NCBI GenBank assembly: GCA_964036665.1
Contig: OZ038530.1
Coordinates: 2,976,001 to 3,040,000 of the forward strand
Source of the DNA: Gordius sp. MW1
Lineage: Eukaryota; Nematomorpha; Gordioida; Gordea; Gordiidae
Length of the DNA: 64,000 nucleotides
Direction of reading: 5' to 3'
The notes under the pieces are model-generated. The model saw only the letters and a program-made list of their open reading frames with translations. It had not been told where the DNA came from and searched no databases. The position numbers and the translations under genes are program-made. Position 1 is the stretch's first letter. Every line of letters begins with the position of its first letter. Shown here one piece after another: positions 1-10,734 of this stretch.

Positions 1-3000
1 TTACTTTTATATATTTTTTCATGCTCTTTCACATAGAATTGAAAAAAATAAATATTTTTACCTCAAAATTTTTCACATACTTTTCTTTGAACCGTAGTCA
101 TCCGATGAAAGTTGTGGTGTTCAGACGTGGTTTCTATGATCCCAAGTAAAAATTTATCAGAATCTAAAAACTATTACTTTGAAATCATGATCGCATAGAG
201 CAGTTTTCAAAAATTAAGCACTCACGTTGCGATACAACAAACTAATCGCAACAATGAAACGTTGTCTTTTGTCAAAATGATAGTTCTCGCAGCTTAAAAC
301 CTCTTTTCAGAAGTCAATCGAGGATAATAGGATTCTCAAATTGGCTTACTTTTATATATTTTTTCATGCTCTTTCACATAGAATCAGAAAAAAATAAATA
401 TTTTTATCTCAAAACTTTTCACATTTTTTTCTTTCAACCGTATTCATCCTATGAAAGTTGTCTTTTCAGACGTGGTTTCCATGATAAAAAATAAAAATTT
501 ATCAGAATCTGAAAACTTTTACTTTGAAATCATGATCGTATAGAGCAGTTTTCAAAAATTAAGCATTCACGTTGCGATACAACAAACTAATCGCAACAAT
601 AAAACGTTGTCTTTTGTCAAAAGGATAGTTCTCGCAGCTTAAAACCTCTTTTCAGAAGTCAATCGAGGATAATAGGATTCTCAAATTGGCTTACTTTTAT
701 ATATTTTTTCATGCTATTTCACATAGAATCGAAAAAAATAAATATTTTTACCTCAAAATTTTTCACATATTTTTCTTTCAACCGTATTCATCCGATGAAA
801 GTTGTCGTTTTCAGACGTGGTTTCCATGATAAAAAGTAAAAATTTATCAGAATCAGAAAACTATTACTTTGAAATCATGATCGCATAGTGCATTTTTGAA
901 AAATTAAGCACTCACGTTGCGATACAACAAACTATTCGCAACAATAAAACGTTGTCTTTTGTCAAAATGATAGTTCTCGCAGCTTAAAACCTCTTTTCGG
1001 AAGTCAATCGAGGATAATAGGATTCTCAAATTGGCTTACTTTTATATATTTTTTCATGCTCTTTCACATAGAATTGAAAAAAATAAATATTTTTACCTCA
1101 AAATTTTTCACATATTTTTCTTTGAACCGTATTCATCCGATGAAAGTTGTCGTTTTCAGACGTGGTTTCTATGATCCCAAATAAAAATTTATCAGAATCA
1201 GAAAACTATTACTTTGAAATCATGATCGCATAGTGCTTTTTTGAAAAATTAATCACTCACGTTGCGATACAACAAACTAATCGCAACAATAAAACGTTTT
1301 CTTTTGTCAAAATGATAGTTCTCGCAGCTTAAAACCTCTTTGCGGAAGTCAATCGAGGATAAAAGGATTCTCAATTGGCTTACTTTTATATATTTTTTCA
1401 AGCTCTTTCACATAGAATCGAAAAAAATAAATCTTTTTACCTCAAAATTTTTCACATTTTTTTCTTTCAACCGTATTCATCCTATGAAAGTTGTCGTTTT
1501 CAGACGTGGTTTCCATGATAAAAAGTAAAAACTTATCAGAATCAGAGAACTATTACTTTGAAATCATGATCGCATAAACCAGTTTTCAAAAAGTAAGCAA
1601 TCACGTTGCGATACAACAAACTAATCACAACAACCTTGTCTTTTGTCAAAATGATAGTTCTCGCAGCTTAAAACTTCTTTTCGGAAGTCAATCGAGGATA
1701 ATAGGATTCTCAAATTGTCTTACTTTTATATATTTTTTCAAGCACTTTCACATAGAATCAGAAAAAAATAAATATTTTTATCTCAAAACTTTTCACATTT
1801 TTTTCTTTCAACCGTATTCATCCTATGAAAGTTGTCTTTTCAGACGTGGTTTCCATGATAAAAAGTAAAAACTTATCAGAATCAGAGAACTATTACTTTA
1901 AAATCATGATCGCATAGACCAGTTTTCAAAAATTAAGCAATCACGTTGCGATACAACAAACTAATCGCAACAACAAAACCTTGTCTTTTGTCAAAATGAT
2001 AGTTCTCGCAGCTTAAAACTTCTTTTCGGAAGTCAATCGAGGATAATAGGATTCTCAAATTGGCTTACTTTTATATATTTTTTTACGCTCTTTCACATAG
2101 AATGGAAAAAATAAATATTTTTAACTCAAAATTTTTCACATATTGTTCTTTCAACCGTATTCATCCTATGAAAGTTGTCGTTTTCAGACGTGGTTTCCAT
2201 GATAAAAAGTATAAACTTATCAGAATCAGAGAACTATTACTTTGAAATCATGATCGCATAGAGCAGTTTTCAAAAGTTAAGCATTCACGTTGCGATACAA
2301 CAAACTAATCGCAACAATAAAACGTTGTCTTTAAAATGATAGTTCTCGCAGCTTAAAACCTCTTTTCGGAAGTCAATCGAGTATAATAGGATTCTCAAAT
2401 TGGTTTCCTTTTATATATTTTTTAGAGCTCTTTCACATAGAATCGAAAAAAATAAATCTTTTGACCTCAAAATTTTTCTCATTTTTTTCTTTCAACCGTA
2501 TGCATCCCATGTAAGTTGTCGTTTTCAGACGTGGTTTCCATGATAAAAAGTAAAAATTTATCAGAATCAGAAAACTATTACTTTGAAATCATGATCGCAT
2601 ATGCAGTTTTCAAAAATTAAGCACTCACGTTGCGATACAACAAACTAATCGCAACAATAAAACGTTGTCTTTTGTCAAAATGATAGTTCTCGCAGCTTAA
2701 AACCTCTTTGCGGAAGTCAATCGAGGTTAATAGGATTCTCAAATAGCTTACCTTTATATATTTTTTCATGCTCTTTCACATAGAATCGAAAAAAATAAAT
2801 ATTTTTACCTCAAAATTTTTCACATATTTTTCTTTGAACCGTATTCATCCGATAAAAGTTGTCGTTTTCAGACATGGTAGTAAAAATTTATCAGAATCAG
2901 AAAACTATTACTTTGAAATCATGATCGCATAGTGCATTTTTGAAAAATTTAGCACTCACGTTGCGATACAACAAACTAATCGCAACAATAAAACGTTGTC

Positions 3001-3423
3001 TTTTGTCAAAATATAGTTCTTGCAGCTTAAAACCTCTTTTCCGAAGTCAATCGAGGATAATAGGATTCTCAAATTGGCTTACTTTTATATATTTTTTCAT
3101 GCTCTTTCACATAGAATTGAAAAAAATAAATATTTTTACCTTAAAATTAAAAACATATTTTTCTTTGAACAGTATTCATCCGATGCAAGTTGTTGTTTTC
3201 AGACGTGGTTTCTATGATCCCAATTAAAAATTTATTAGAATCTAAAAACTATTACTTTGAAATCATGATCGCATAGAGCAGTTTTCAAAAATTAAGCACT
3301 CACGTTGCGATACAACAAACTAATCGCAACAATAAAACGTTGTCTTTTGTCAAAATGATAGTTCTCGCAGCTTAAAACCTCTTTTTGGAAGTCAATCGAG
3401 GATATTAATATTCTCAAATTAAC
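1..3423 (+). repeat. HOR family A, copy 1: 10-monomer deletion form
   Basis: The marker monomer with CATACTTTTCTTTGAACCG and GTTGTGGTGTTCAG occurs at the start of this block and again 3,423 bp later. The other family A copies (after 10735) have a 5,144-bp spacing, so this one lacks about 1,721 bp, or five monomers. Its first four monomers match the start of the other copies. It then joins, at the monomer starting near 1034, to the part found from about 6180 in copy 2. This looks like an unequal-exchange deletion. The block may begin before the window. Confidence 0.8.
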
Positions 3424-6400
3424 TTACTTTTATATATTTTTTCATGCTCTTTCACATAGAATTGAAAAAAATAAATATTTTTACCTCAAAATTTTTCACA
3501 TACTTTTCTTTGAACCGTAGTCATCCGATGAAAGTTGTGGTGTTCAGACGTGGTTTCTATGATCCCAAGTAAAAATTTATCAGAATCTAAAAACTATTAC
3601 TTTGAAATCATGATCGCATAGAGCAGTTTTCAAAAATTAAGCACTCACGTTGCGATACAACAAACTAATCGCAACAATGAAACGTTGTCTTTTGTCAAAA
3701 TGATAGTTCTCGCAGCTTAAAACCTCTTTTCAGAAGTCAATCGAGGATAATAGGATTCTCAAATTGGCTTACTTTTATATATTTTTTCATGCTCTTTCAC
3801 ATAGAATCAGAAAAAAATAAATATTTTTATCTCAAAACTTTTCACATTTTTTTCTTTCAACCGTATTCATCCTATGAAAGTTGTCTTTTCAGACGTGGTT
3901 TCCATGATAAAAAATAAAAATTTATCAGAATCTGAAAACTTTTACTTTGAAATCATGATCGTATAGAGCAGTTTTCAAAAATTAAGCATTCACGTTGCGA
4001 TACAACAAACTAATCGCAACAATAAAACGTTGTCTTTTGTCAAAATGATAGTTCTCGCAGCTTAACACCTCTTTTCAGAAGTCAATCGAGGATAATAGGA
4101 TTCTCAAATTGGCTTACTTTTATATATTTTTTCATGCTATTTCACATAGAATCGAAAAAAATAAATATTTTTACCTCAAAATTTTTCACATATTTTTCTT
4201 TCAACCGTATTCATCCGATGAAAGTTGTCGTTTTCAGACGTGGTTTCCATGATAAAAAGTAAAAATTTATCAGAATCAGAAAACTATTACTTTGAAATCA
4301 TGATCGCATAGTGCATTTTTGAAAAATTAAGCACTCACGTTGCGATACAACAAACTATTCGCAACAATAAAACGTTGTCTTTTGTCAAAATGATAGTTCT
4401 CGCAGCTTAAAACCTCTTTTCGGAAGTCAATCGAGGATAATAGGATTCTCAAATTGGCTTACTTTTATATATTTTTTCATGTTCTTTCACATAGAATTGA
4501 AAAAAATAAATATTTTTACCTCAAAATTTTTCACATATTTTTCTTTGAACCGTATTCATCCGATGAAAGTTGTCGTTTTCAGACGTGGTTTCCATGATAA
4601 AAAGTAAAAATTTATCAGAATCAGAAAACTATTCCTTTGAAATCATGATCGCATAGTGCATTTTTGAAAAATTAAGCACTCACGTTGCGATACAACAAAC
4701 TATTCGCAACAATAAAACGTTGTCTTTTGTCAAAATGATAGTTCTCGCAGCTTAAAACCTCTTTTCGGAAGTCAATCGAGGATAATAGGATTCTCAAATT
4801 GGCTTACTTTTATATATTTTTTTATGCTCTTTCACATTGAATCGAAAAAAATAAATATTTTTACCTCAAAATTTTTCACATATTTTTCTTTGAACCGTAT
4901 TCATCCGATGAAAGTTGTCGTTTTCAGACGTGGTTTCCATGATAAAAAGTAAAAATTTATCAGAATCAGAAAACTATTACTTTGAAATCATGATCGCATA
5001 GTGCAGTTTTCAAAAATTAAGCACTCACGTTGCGATACAACAAACTAATCGCAACAATAAAACGTTTTCTTTTGTCAAATTGATAGTTCTCGCAGCTTAA
5101 AACCTCTTTTCGGAAGTCAATCGAGGATAATAGGATTCTCAAATTGGCTTACTTTTATATATTTTTTCATGCTCTTTCACATAGAATCGAAAAAAATAAA
5201 TATTTTTACCTCAAAATTTTTCACATATTTTTCTTTGAACCGTATTCATCCGATGAAAGTTGTCGTTTTCAGACGTGGTTTCTATGATCCCAAATAAAAA
5301 TTTATCAGAATCAGAAAAATTTTACTTTGAAATCATGATCGTATAGAGCAGTTTTCAAAAATTAAGCATTCACGTTGCGATACAACAAACTAATCGCAAC
5401 AATAAAATGTTGTCTTTAAAATGATAGTTCTCGCAGCTTAAAACCTCTTTTCAGAAGTCAATCGAGGATAATAGGATTCTCAAATTGGCTTACTTTTATA
5501 TATTTTTTCATGCTCTTTCACATATAATCAGAAAAAAATAAATATTTTTATCTCAAAACTTTTCACATTTTTTTCTTTCAACCGTATTCATCCTATGAAA
5601 GTTGTCTTTTCAGACGTGGTTTCCATGATAAAAAATAAAAATTTATCAGAATCTGAAAACTTTTACTTTGAAATCATGATCGTATAGAGCAGTTTTCAAA
5701 AATTAAGCATTCACGTTGCGATACAACAAACTAATCGCAACAATAAAACGTTGTCTTTTGTCAAAAGGATAGTTCTCGCAGCTTAAAACCTCTTTTCAGA
5801 AGTCAATCGAGGATAATAGGATTCTCAAATTGGCTTACTTTTATATATTTTTTCATGCTATTTCACATAGAATCGAAAAAAATAAATATTTTTACCTCAA
5901 AATTTTTCACATATTTTTCTTTCAACCGTATTCATCCGATGAAAGTTGTCGTTTTCAGACGTGGTTTCCATGATAAAAAGTAAAAATTTATCAGAATCAG
6001 AAAACTATTACTTTGAAATCATGATCGCATAGTGCATTTTTGAAAAATTAAGCACTCACGTTGCGATACAACAAACTATTCGCAACAATAAAACGTTGTC
6101 TTTTGTCAAAATGATAGTTCTCGCAGCTTAAAACCTCTTTTCGGAAGTCAATCGAGGATAATAGGATTCTCAAATTGGCTTACTTTTATATATTTTTTCA
6201 TGCTCTTTCACATAGAATTGAAAAAAATAAATATTTTTACCTCAAAATTTTTCACATATTTTTCTTTGAACCGTATTCATCCGATGAAAGTTGTCGTTTT
6301 CAGACGTGGTTTCTATGATCCCAAATAAAAATTTATCAGAATCAGAAAACTATTACTTTGAAATCATGATCGCATAGTGCTTTTTTGAAAAATTAATCAC

Positions 6401-7204
6401 TCACGTTGCGATACAACAAACTAATCGCAACAATAAAACGTTTTCTTTTGTCAAAATGATAGTTCTCGCAGCTTAAAACCTCTTTGCGGAAGTCAATCGA
6501 GGATAAAAGGATTCTCAAATTGGCTTACTTTTATATATTTTTTCAAGCTCTTTCACATAGAATCGAAAAAAATAAATCTTTTTACCTCAAAATTTTTCAC
6601 ATTTTTTTCTTTCAACCGTATTCATCCTATGAAAGTTGTCGTTTTCAGACGTGGTTTCCATGATAAAAAGTAAAAACTTATCAGAATCAGAGAACTATTA
6701 CTTTGAAATCATGATCGCATAAACCAGTTTTCAAAAAGTAAGCAATAACGTTGCGATACAACAAACTAATCACAACAACCTTGTCTTTTGTCAAAATGAT
6801 AGTTCTCGCAGCTTAAAACTTCTTTTCGGAAGTCAATCGAGGATAATAGGATTCTCAAATTGTCTTACTTTTATATATTTTTTCAAGCTCTTTCACATAG
6901 AATCAGAAAAAAATAAATATTTTTATCTCAAAACTTTTCACATTTTTTTCTTTCAACCGTATTCATCCTATGAAAGTTGTCTTTTCAGACGTGGTTTCCA
7001 TGATAAAAAGTAAAAACTTATCAGAATCAGAGAACTATTACTTTAAAATCATGATCGCATAGACCAGTTTTCAAAAATTAAGCAATCACGTTGCGATACA
7101 ACAAACTAATCGCAACAACAAAACCTTGTCTTTTGTCAAAATGATAGTTCTCGCAGCTTAAAACTTCTTTTCGGAAGTCAATCGAGGATAATAGGATTCT
7201 CAAA

Positions 7205-8945
7205 TTGGCTTACTTTTATATATTTTTTTACGCTCTTTCACATAGAATGGAAAAAATAAATATTTTTACCTCAAAATTTTTCACATATTTTTCTTTCAAC
7301 CGTATTCATCCTATGAAAGTTGTCGTTTTCAGACGTGGTTTCCATGATAAAAAGTATAAACTTATCAGAATCAGAGAACTATTACTTTGAAATCATGATC
7401 GCATAGAGCAGTTTTCAAAAGTTAAGCATTCACGTTGCGATACAACAAACTAATCGCAACAATAAAACGTTGTCTTTAAAATGATAGTTCTCGCAGCTTA
7501 AAACCTCTTTTCGGAAGTCAATCGAGTATAATAGGATTCTCAAATTGGTTTCCTTTTATATATTTTTTAGAGCTCTTTCACATAGAATCGAAAAAAATAA
7601 ATCTTTTGACCTCAAAATTTTTCTCATTTTTTTCTTTCAACCGTATGCATCCCATGTAAGTTGTCGTTTTCAGACGTGGTTTCCATGATAAAAAGTAAAA
7701 ATTTATCAGAATCAGAAAACTATTACTTTGAAATCATGATCGCATATGCAGTTTTCAAAAATTAAGCACTCACGTTGCGATACAACAAACTAATCGCAAC
7801 AATAAAACGTTGTCTTTTGTCAAAATGATAGTTCTCGCAGCTTAAAACCTCTTTGCGGAAGTCAATCGAGGTTAATAGGATTCTCAAATAGCTTACCTTT
7901 ATATATTTTTTCATGCTCTTTCACATAGAATCGAAAAAAATAAATATTTTTACCTCAAAATTTTTCACATATTTTTCTTTGAACCGTATTCATCCGATAA
8001 AAGTTGTCGTTTTCAGACATGGTAGTAAAAATTTATCAGAATCAGAAAACTATTACTTTGAAATCATGATCGCATAGTGCATTTTTGAAAAATTTAGCAC
8101 TCACGTTGCGATACAACAAACTAATCGCAACAATAAAACGTTGTCTTTTGTCAAAATATAGTTCTTGCAGCTTAAAACCTCTTTTCCGAAGTCAATCGAG
8201 GATAATAGGATTCTCAAATTGGCTTACTTTTATATATTTTTTTACGCTCTTTCACATAGAATGGAAAAAATAAATATTTTTACCTCAAAATTTTTCACAT
8301 ATTTTTCTTTCAACCGTATTCATCCTATGAAAGTTGTCGTTTTCAGACGTGGTTTCCATGATAAAAAGTATAAACTTATCAGAATCAGAGAACTATTACT
8401 TTGAAATCATGATCGCATAGAGCAGTTTTCAAAAGTTAAGCATTCACGTTGCGATACAACAAACTAATCGCAACAATAAAACGTTGTCTTTAAAATGATA
8501 GTTCTCGCAGCTTAAAACCTCTTTTCGGAAGTCAATCGAGTATAATAGGATTCTCAAATTGGTTTCCTTTTATATATTTTTTAGAGCTCTTTCACATAGA
8601 ATCGAAAAAAATAAATCTTTTGACCTCAAAATTTTTCTCATTTTTTTCTTTCAACCGTATGCATCCCATGTAAGTTGTCGTTTTCAGACGTGGTTTCCAT
8701 GATAAAAAGTAAAAATTTATCAGAATCAGAAAACTATTACTTTGAAATCATGATCGCATATGCAGTTTTCAAAAATTAAGCACTCACGTTGCGATACAAC
8801 AAACTAATCGCAACAATAAAACGTTGTCTTTTGTCAAAATGATAGTTCTCGCAGCTTAAAACCTCTTTGCGGAAGTCAATCGAGGTTAATAGGATTCTCA
8901 AATAGCTTACCTTTATATATTTTTTCATGCTCTTTCACATAGAAT
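7205..8945 (+). repeat. Local three-monomer duplication within family A copy 2
   Basis: The sequence starting with TTTTTTTACGCTC and CATAGAATGG (ATGG at 7247) recurs with ATGG at 8261, 1,014 bp later. It is followed in both copies by the same trio of variants: GAGTATAATAGG, the TTTTTTAGAGCTC monomer, and GAGGTTAATAGG. The other family A copies have this trio once (near 2060-2750 and 14515-15190). The second copy of the trio is the one that received the transposon. Confidence 0.8.
8938..8945. repeat. Target-site duplication, left flank of hAT-like copy 1 (CATAGAAT)
   Basis: CATAGAAT directly precedes TAGTG of the element and is repeated at 10090-10097. In uninterrupted monomers the sequence reads CACATAGAATCGAAAAA with a single CATAGAAT, so the extra copy arose on insertion. 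Confidence 0.92.
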
Positions 8946-8952
8946 TAGTGTT

Positions 8953-9095
8953 TCGATCTCGTCTCGTCTCGGTCTCGAATACAAAATCTCGTCTCGTCTC
9001 GGGAGCGATTAGGAAAATCTCGATCTCGTCTCGTCTCGGTCTAGAAAAATCTCGGTCTCGTCTCGTCTCGACGAGAATTCTCGTCTCGTCTCGAC
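8953..9095 (+). repeat. Left subterminal TCTCG array of hAT-like copy 1
   Basis: Eighteen TCTCG pentamers counted by hand, in clusters of three or four (often TCTCGTCTCGTCTCG), separated by short spacers such as AATACAAAA, GGAGCGATTAGGAAAA and GTCTAGAAAAA. All but one CGAGA lie in the same orientation. Short subterminal repeats of this kind bind transposase in several characterised hAT elements (established knowledge); that role here is inference. Confidence 0.85.
9070..9085. repeat. 16-bp perfect palindrome in the left array, copy 1
   Basis: GACGAGAATTCTCGTC is its own reverse complement and sits between two TCTCG clusters. It is the only place in the left array where the pentamer orientation flips. 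Its counterpart in copy 2 is at 59394-59409. Confidence 0.85.
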
Positions 9096-9392
9096 TTTTA
9101 AAAAAAAATATATACGGAATAAAAATTTCTCCTATTTTATTAAAAATATAAATAAGTGTTCAAAAATCCAAATGGCAAATTTTATATTTTTGGAAAAACT
9201 TTAATACGCAAACTTTTTAAAGATTTAGCGGGACACGACATCTCATTGACAATATAAAGATATGAATTAACTCATAAAGATAACATTTTCTATAAAAAGT
9301 GCAGACTAAAAAAACTATAAATAAATTTGAAATAAGATTAAATTTTATTGTTCTAGCAAATTATAATATTTGCATCAAATTCACTGTGTCTG

Positions 9393-9438
9393 TCAACTAT
9401 AAATGGACTTCGAAAATTATAAGTTCGCTTATAGTTGA
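9393..9438. repeat. Internal imperfect hairpin of hAT-like copy 1
   Basis: Arms 9393-9410 and 9421-9438 pair at 15 of 18 positions (outer 10 bp, TCAACTATAA with TTATAGTTGA, perfect) around a 10-nt loop. It lies in the AT-rich interior. It may be a remnant of the parent element or chance. The matching structure in copy 2 is at 59717-59762. Confidence 0.65.
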
Positions 9439-9930
9439 TATAGTTGCATAAGTGAGCAAAATGAGACCCTTTATTAACCTTTGCTAATGATTCAAAGTAG
9501 ACCTTAACATATTTAAGGCAAACGTTTAAGTCCATTAATATAACCATCATCAGTTATAGCCCATAGTGTTTATTGCATGTTTATGCGAGTGACATTTAAT
9601 GATGTTATTATTATTTACAGAATTGATAACTAGTTGCAGAAATTAAAACGTTGTAAAACAACAATAAAAGCAGCATTATTATAGAATTAAGAACATAAGG
9701 TTTTAAACTTTAAATTAAAGAGTACGTATTTAAATGTATGACAAAAATCAACCATACTTAGGTAAATGATTGCCAAATTTTATTTTTTTTGCAAAAATAT
9801 ATAATATTTACTACACTTGTGAATTTTTTTAATATTAAATATATTCCATACATATTGATTTACACTTAATACCTTAAATGTAAATTAAAATACACAATAA
9901 TTTACTAAAATCTAACGATCAATAAAAAGT

Positions 9931-10077
9931 CGAGATCTCGCCGAGAAAATCTCGTATCGTCTCGTCTCGACATCAAAATTCTCGTCTCGATCTCGACTCC
10001 ATTTTTCAAATTCTCGTCTCGTCTCGTCTCGGTTTTTCGAGACGAGACGAGACGAGACCGAGATTTTTCTCGGTTTT
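9931..10077 (+). repeat. Right subterminal TCTCG/CGAGA array of hAT-like copy 1
   Basis: Twelve TCTCG and seven CGAGA pentamers by hand count. Up to about 10031 the orientation is mostly the same as in the left array, so the two arrays are largely direct, not inverted, copies. The array then folds back on itself in a perfect hairpin (10012-10057). It begins with the 10-bp palindrome CGAGATCTCG. Confidence 0.85.
10012..10057. repeat. 20-bp perfect hairpin near the right end of hAT-like copy 1
   Basis: Left arm 10012-10031 is four TCTCG units; right arm 10038-10057 is the exact reverse complement, four CGAGA units; the loop is GTTTTT. It ends 32 bp before the element terminus. No comparable long hairpin exists at the left end, so the element is structurally asymmetric. 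The copy 2 equivalent is 60336-60381. Confidence 0.9.
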
Positions 10078-10089
10078 TCCGCATCACTA

Positions 10090-10097
10090 CATAGAAT
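10090..10097. repeat. Target-site duplication, right flank of hAT-like copy 1 (CATAGAAT)
   Basis: CATAGAAT follows CACTA of the element and continues into CGAAAAAAATAAATATT, the normal satellite sequence. It matches the left flank at 8938-8945 exactly. Confidence 0.92.
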
Positions 10098-10734
10098 CGA
10101 AAAAAATAAATATTTTTACCTCAAAATTTTTCACATATTTTTCTTTGAACCGTATTCATCCGATAAAAGTTGTCGTTTTCAGACATGGTAGTAAAAATTT
10201 ATCAGAATCAGAAAACTATTACTTTGAAATCATGATCGCATAGTGCATTTTTGAAAAATTTAGCACTCACGTTGCGATACAACAAACTAATCGCAACAAT
10301 AAAACGTTGTCTTTTGTCAAAATATAGTTCTTGCAGCTTAAAACCTCTTTTCCGAAGTCAATCGAGGATAATAGGATTCTCAAATTGGCTTACTTTTATA
10401 TATTTTTTCATGCTCTTTCACATAGAATTGAAAAAAATAAATATTTTTACCTCAAAATTAAAAACATATTTTTCTTTGAACAGTATTCATCCGATGCAAG
10501 TTGTTGTTTTCAGACGTGGTTTCTATGATCCCAATTAAAAATTTATTAGAATCTAAAAACTATTACTTTGAAATCATGATCGCATAGAGCAGTTTTCAAA
10601 AATTAAGCACTCACGTTGCGATACAACAAACTAATCGCAACAATAAAACGTTGTCTTTTGTCAAAATGATAGTTCTCGCAGCTTAAAACCTCTTTTTGGA
10701 AGTCAATCGAGGATATTAATATTCTCAAATTAAC

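Larger units (their letters stand above)
1..8945 (+). repeat. Satellite array, segment 1 (about 26 monomers of ~345 bp)
   Basis: Head-to-tail copies of a ~345-bp AT-rich monomer. The landmark TTGGCTTACTTTTA recurs at 341, 686 and 1031, exactly 345 bp apart, and continues with small indels to the transposon at 8946. All copies lie in the same orientation. Diagnostic words in each unit are CACATAGAATCG, AACCGTATTCATCC, TTTTCAGACGTGG, ATCATGATCGCATAG, CACGTTGCGATACAAC and CTCGCAGCTTAAAAC. No gene is present. Short frames recur only because the satellite recurs. The repeat structure is seen directly; a centromeric or heterochromatic location is inference from array size and monomer length. Confidence 0.97.
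8946..10089 (+). mobile_element. Non-autonomous hAT-like DNA transposon (MITE-type), copy 1, 1,144 bp
   Basis: A sharply bounded non-satellite insert. It begins TAGTGTTTCG and ends CGCATCACTA, giving a short imperfect terminal inverted repeat (first 5 bp perfect, 8 of 10 matching). It is flanked by a perfect 8-bp duplication CATAGAAT. An 8-bp duplication with TAGTG/CACTA ends is characteristic of the hAT superfamily (established knowledge). It has no transposase: the longest frame is under 80 codons and reads through the repeats or unrelated AT-rich sequence. Both ends carry dense TCTCG pentamers. The interior (about 9096-9930) is AT-rich, unlike the satellite, and holds one hairpin. Movement would need a transposase from elsewhere. 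The element family is not one I can name. Orientation is arbitrary. Confidence 0.9.
3424..10734 (+). repeat. HOR family A, copy 2: 18-monomer form with a hAT-like insertion
   Basis: The block is bounded by the marker GGATATTAATATTCTC just before 3424 and again just before 10735. It spans 7,311 bp; subtracting the 1,144-bp transposon and one 8-bp target copy leaves 6,159 bp. That is 1,015 bp more than the 5,144-bp canonical unit. The surplus is a three-monomer tandem duplication: the unusual monomer with CATAGAATGGAAAAAATAAA appears at 7241 and again 1,014 bp later. Confidence 0.8.

Noticed and set aside
2940..3227. A 95-codon open frame, repeated almost identically at 10251-10538 and 15395-15682
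   Set aside because: It lies wholly in satellite sequence, begins at an arbitrary ATG-less or variant position, recurs only because the family A unit recurs, and is broken by stops in most other monomers. No known domain or coding signature is seen.
8953..9095. Simple microsatellite expansion instead of a transposon end
   Set aside because: The TCTCG blocks lie inside sharply defined ends with an 8-bp target duplication, and the same spacers occur in both copies, so they belong to the element.
9353..9550. Minus-strand 65-codon frame in the transposon core, also at 59677-59874
   Set aside because: It is short, in AT-rich sequence, shows no recognisable domain, and its identity between copies only reflects identity of the element. 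A remnant of a parent gene cannot be excluded, but nothing supports it.
9640..9672. Shared word AAAACGTTGT between the transposon core and the satellite
   Set aside because: About 10 bp in AT-rich sequence is expected by chance, and the flanking bases do not align. It does not show that one derives from the other.
9905..10087. Minus-strand 60-codon arginine/serine-rich frame at the right end of the transposon, also at 60229-60411
   Set aside because: The composition is simply the translation of CGAGA/TCTCG pentamers. It overlaps the hairpin and the terminal repeat, and no transposase motif is present.
8946..10089. piggyBac, Tc1/mariner or Helitron insertion
   Set aside because: Target duplications are 8 bp rather than TTAA or TA, and there are TAGTG/CACTA inverted ends. 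These fit hAT and exclude the others.
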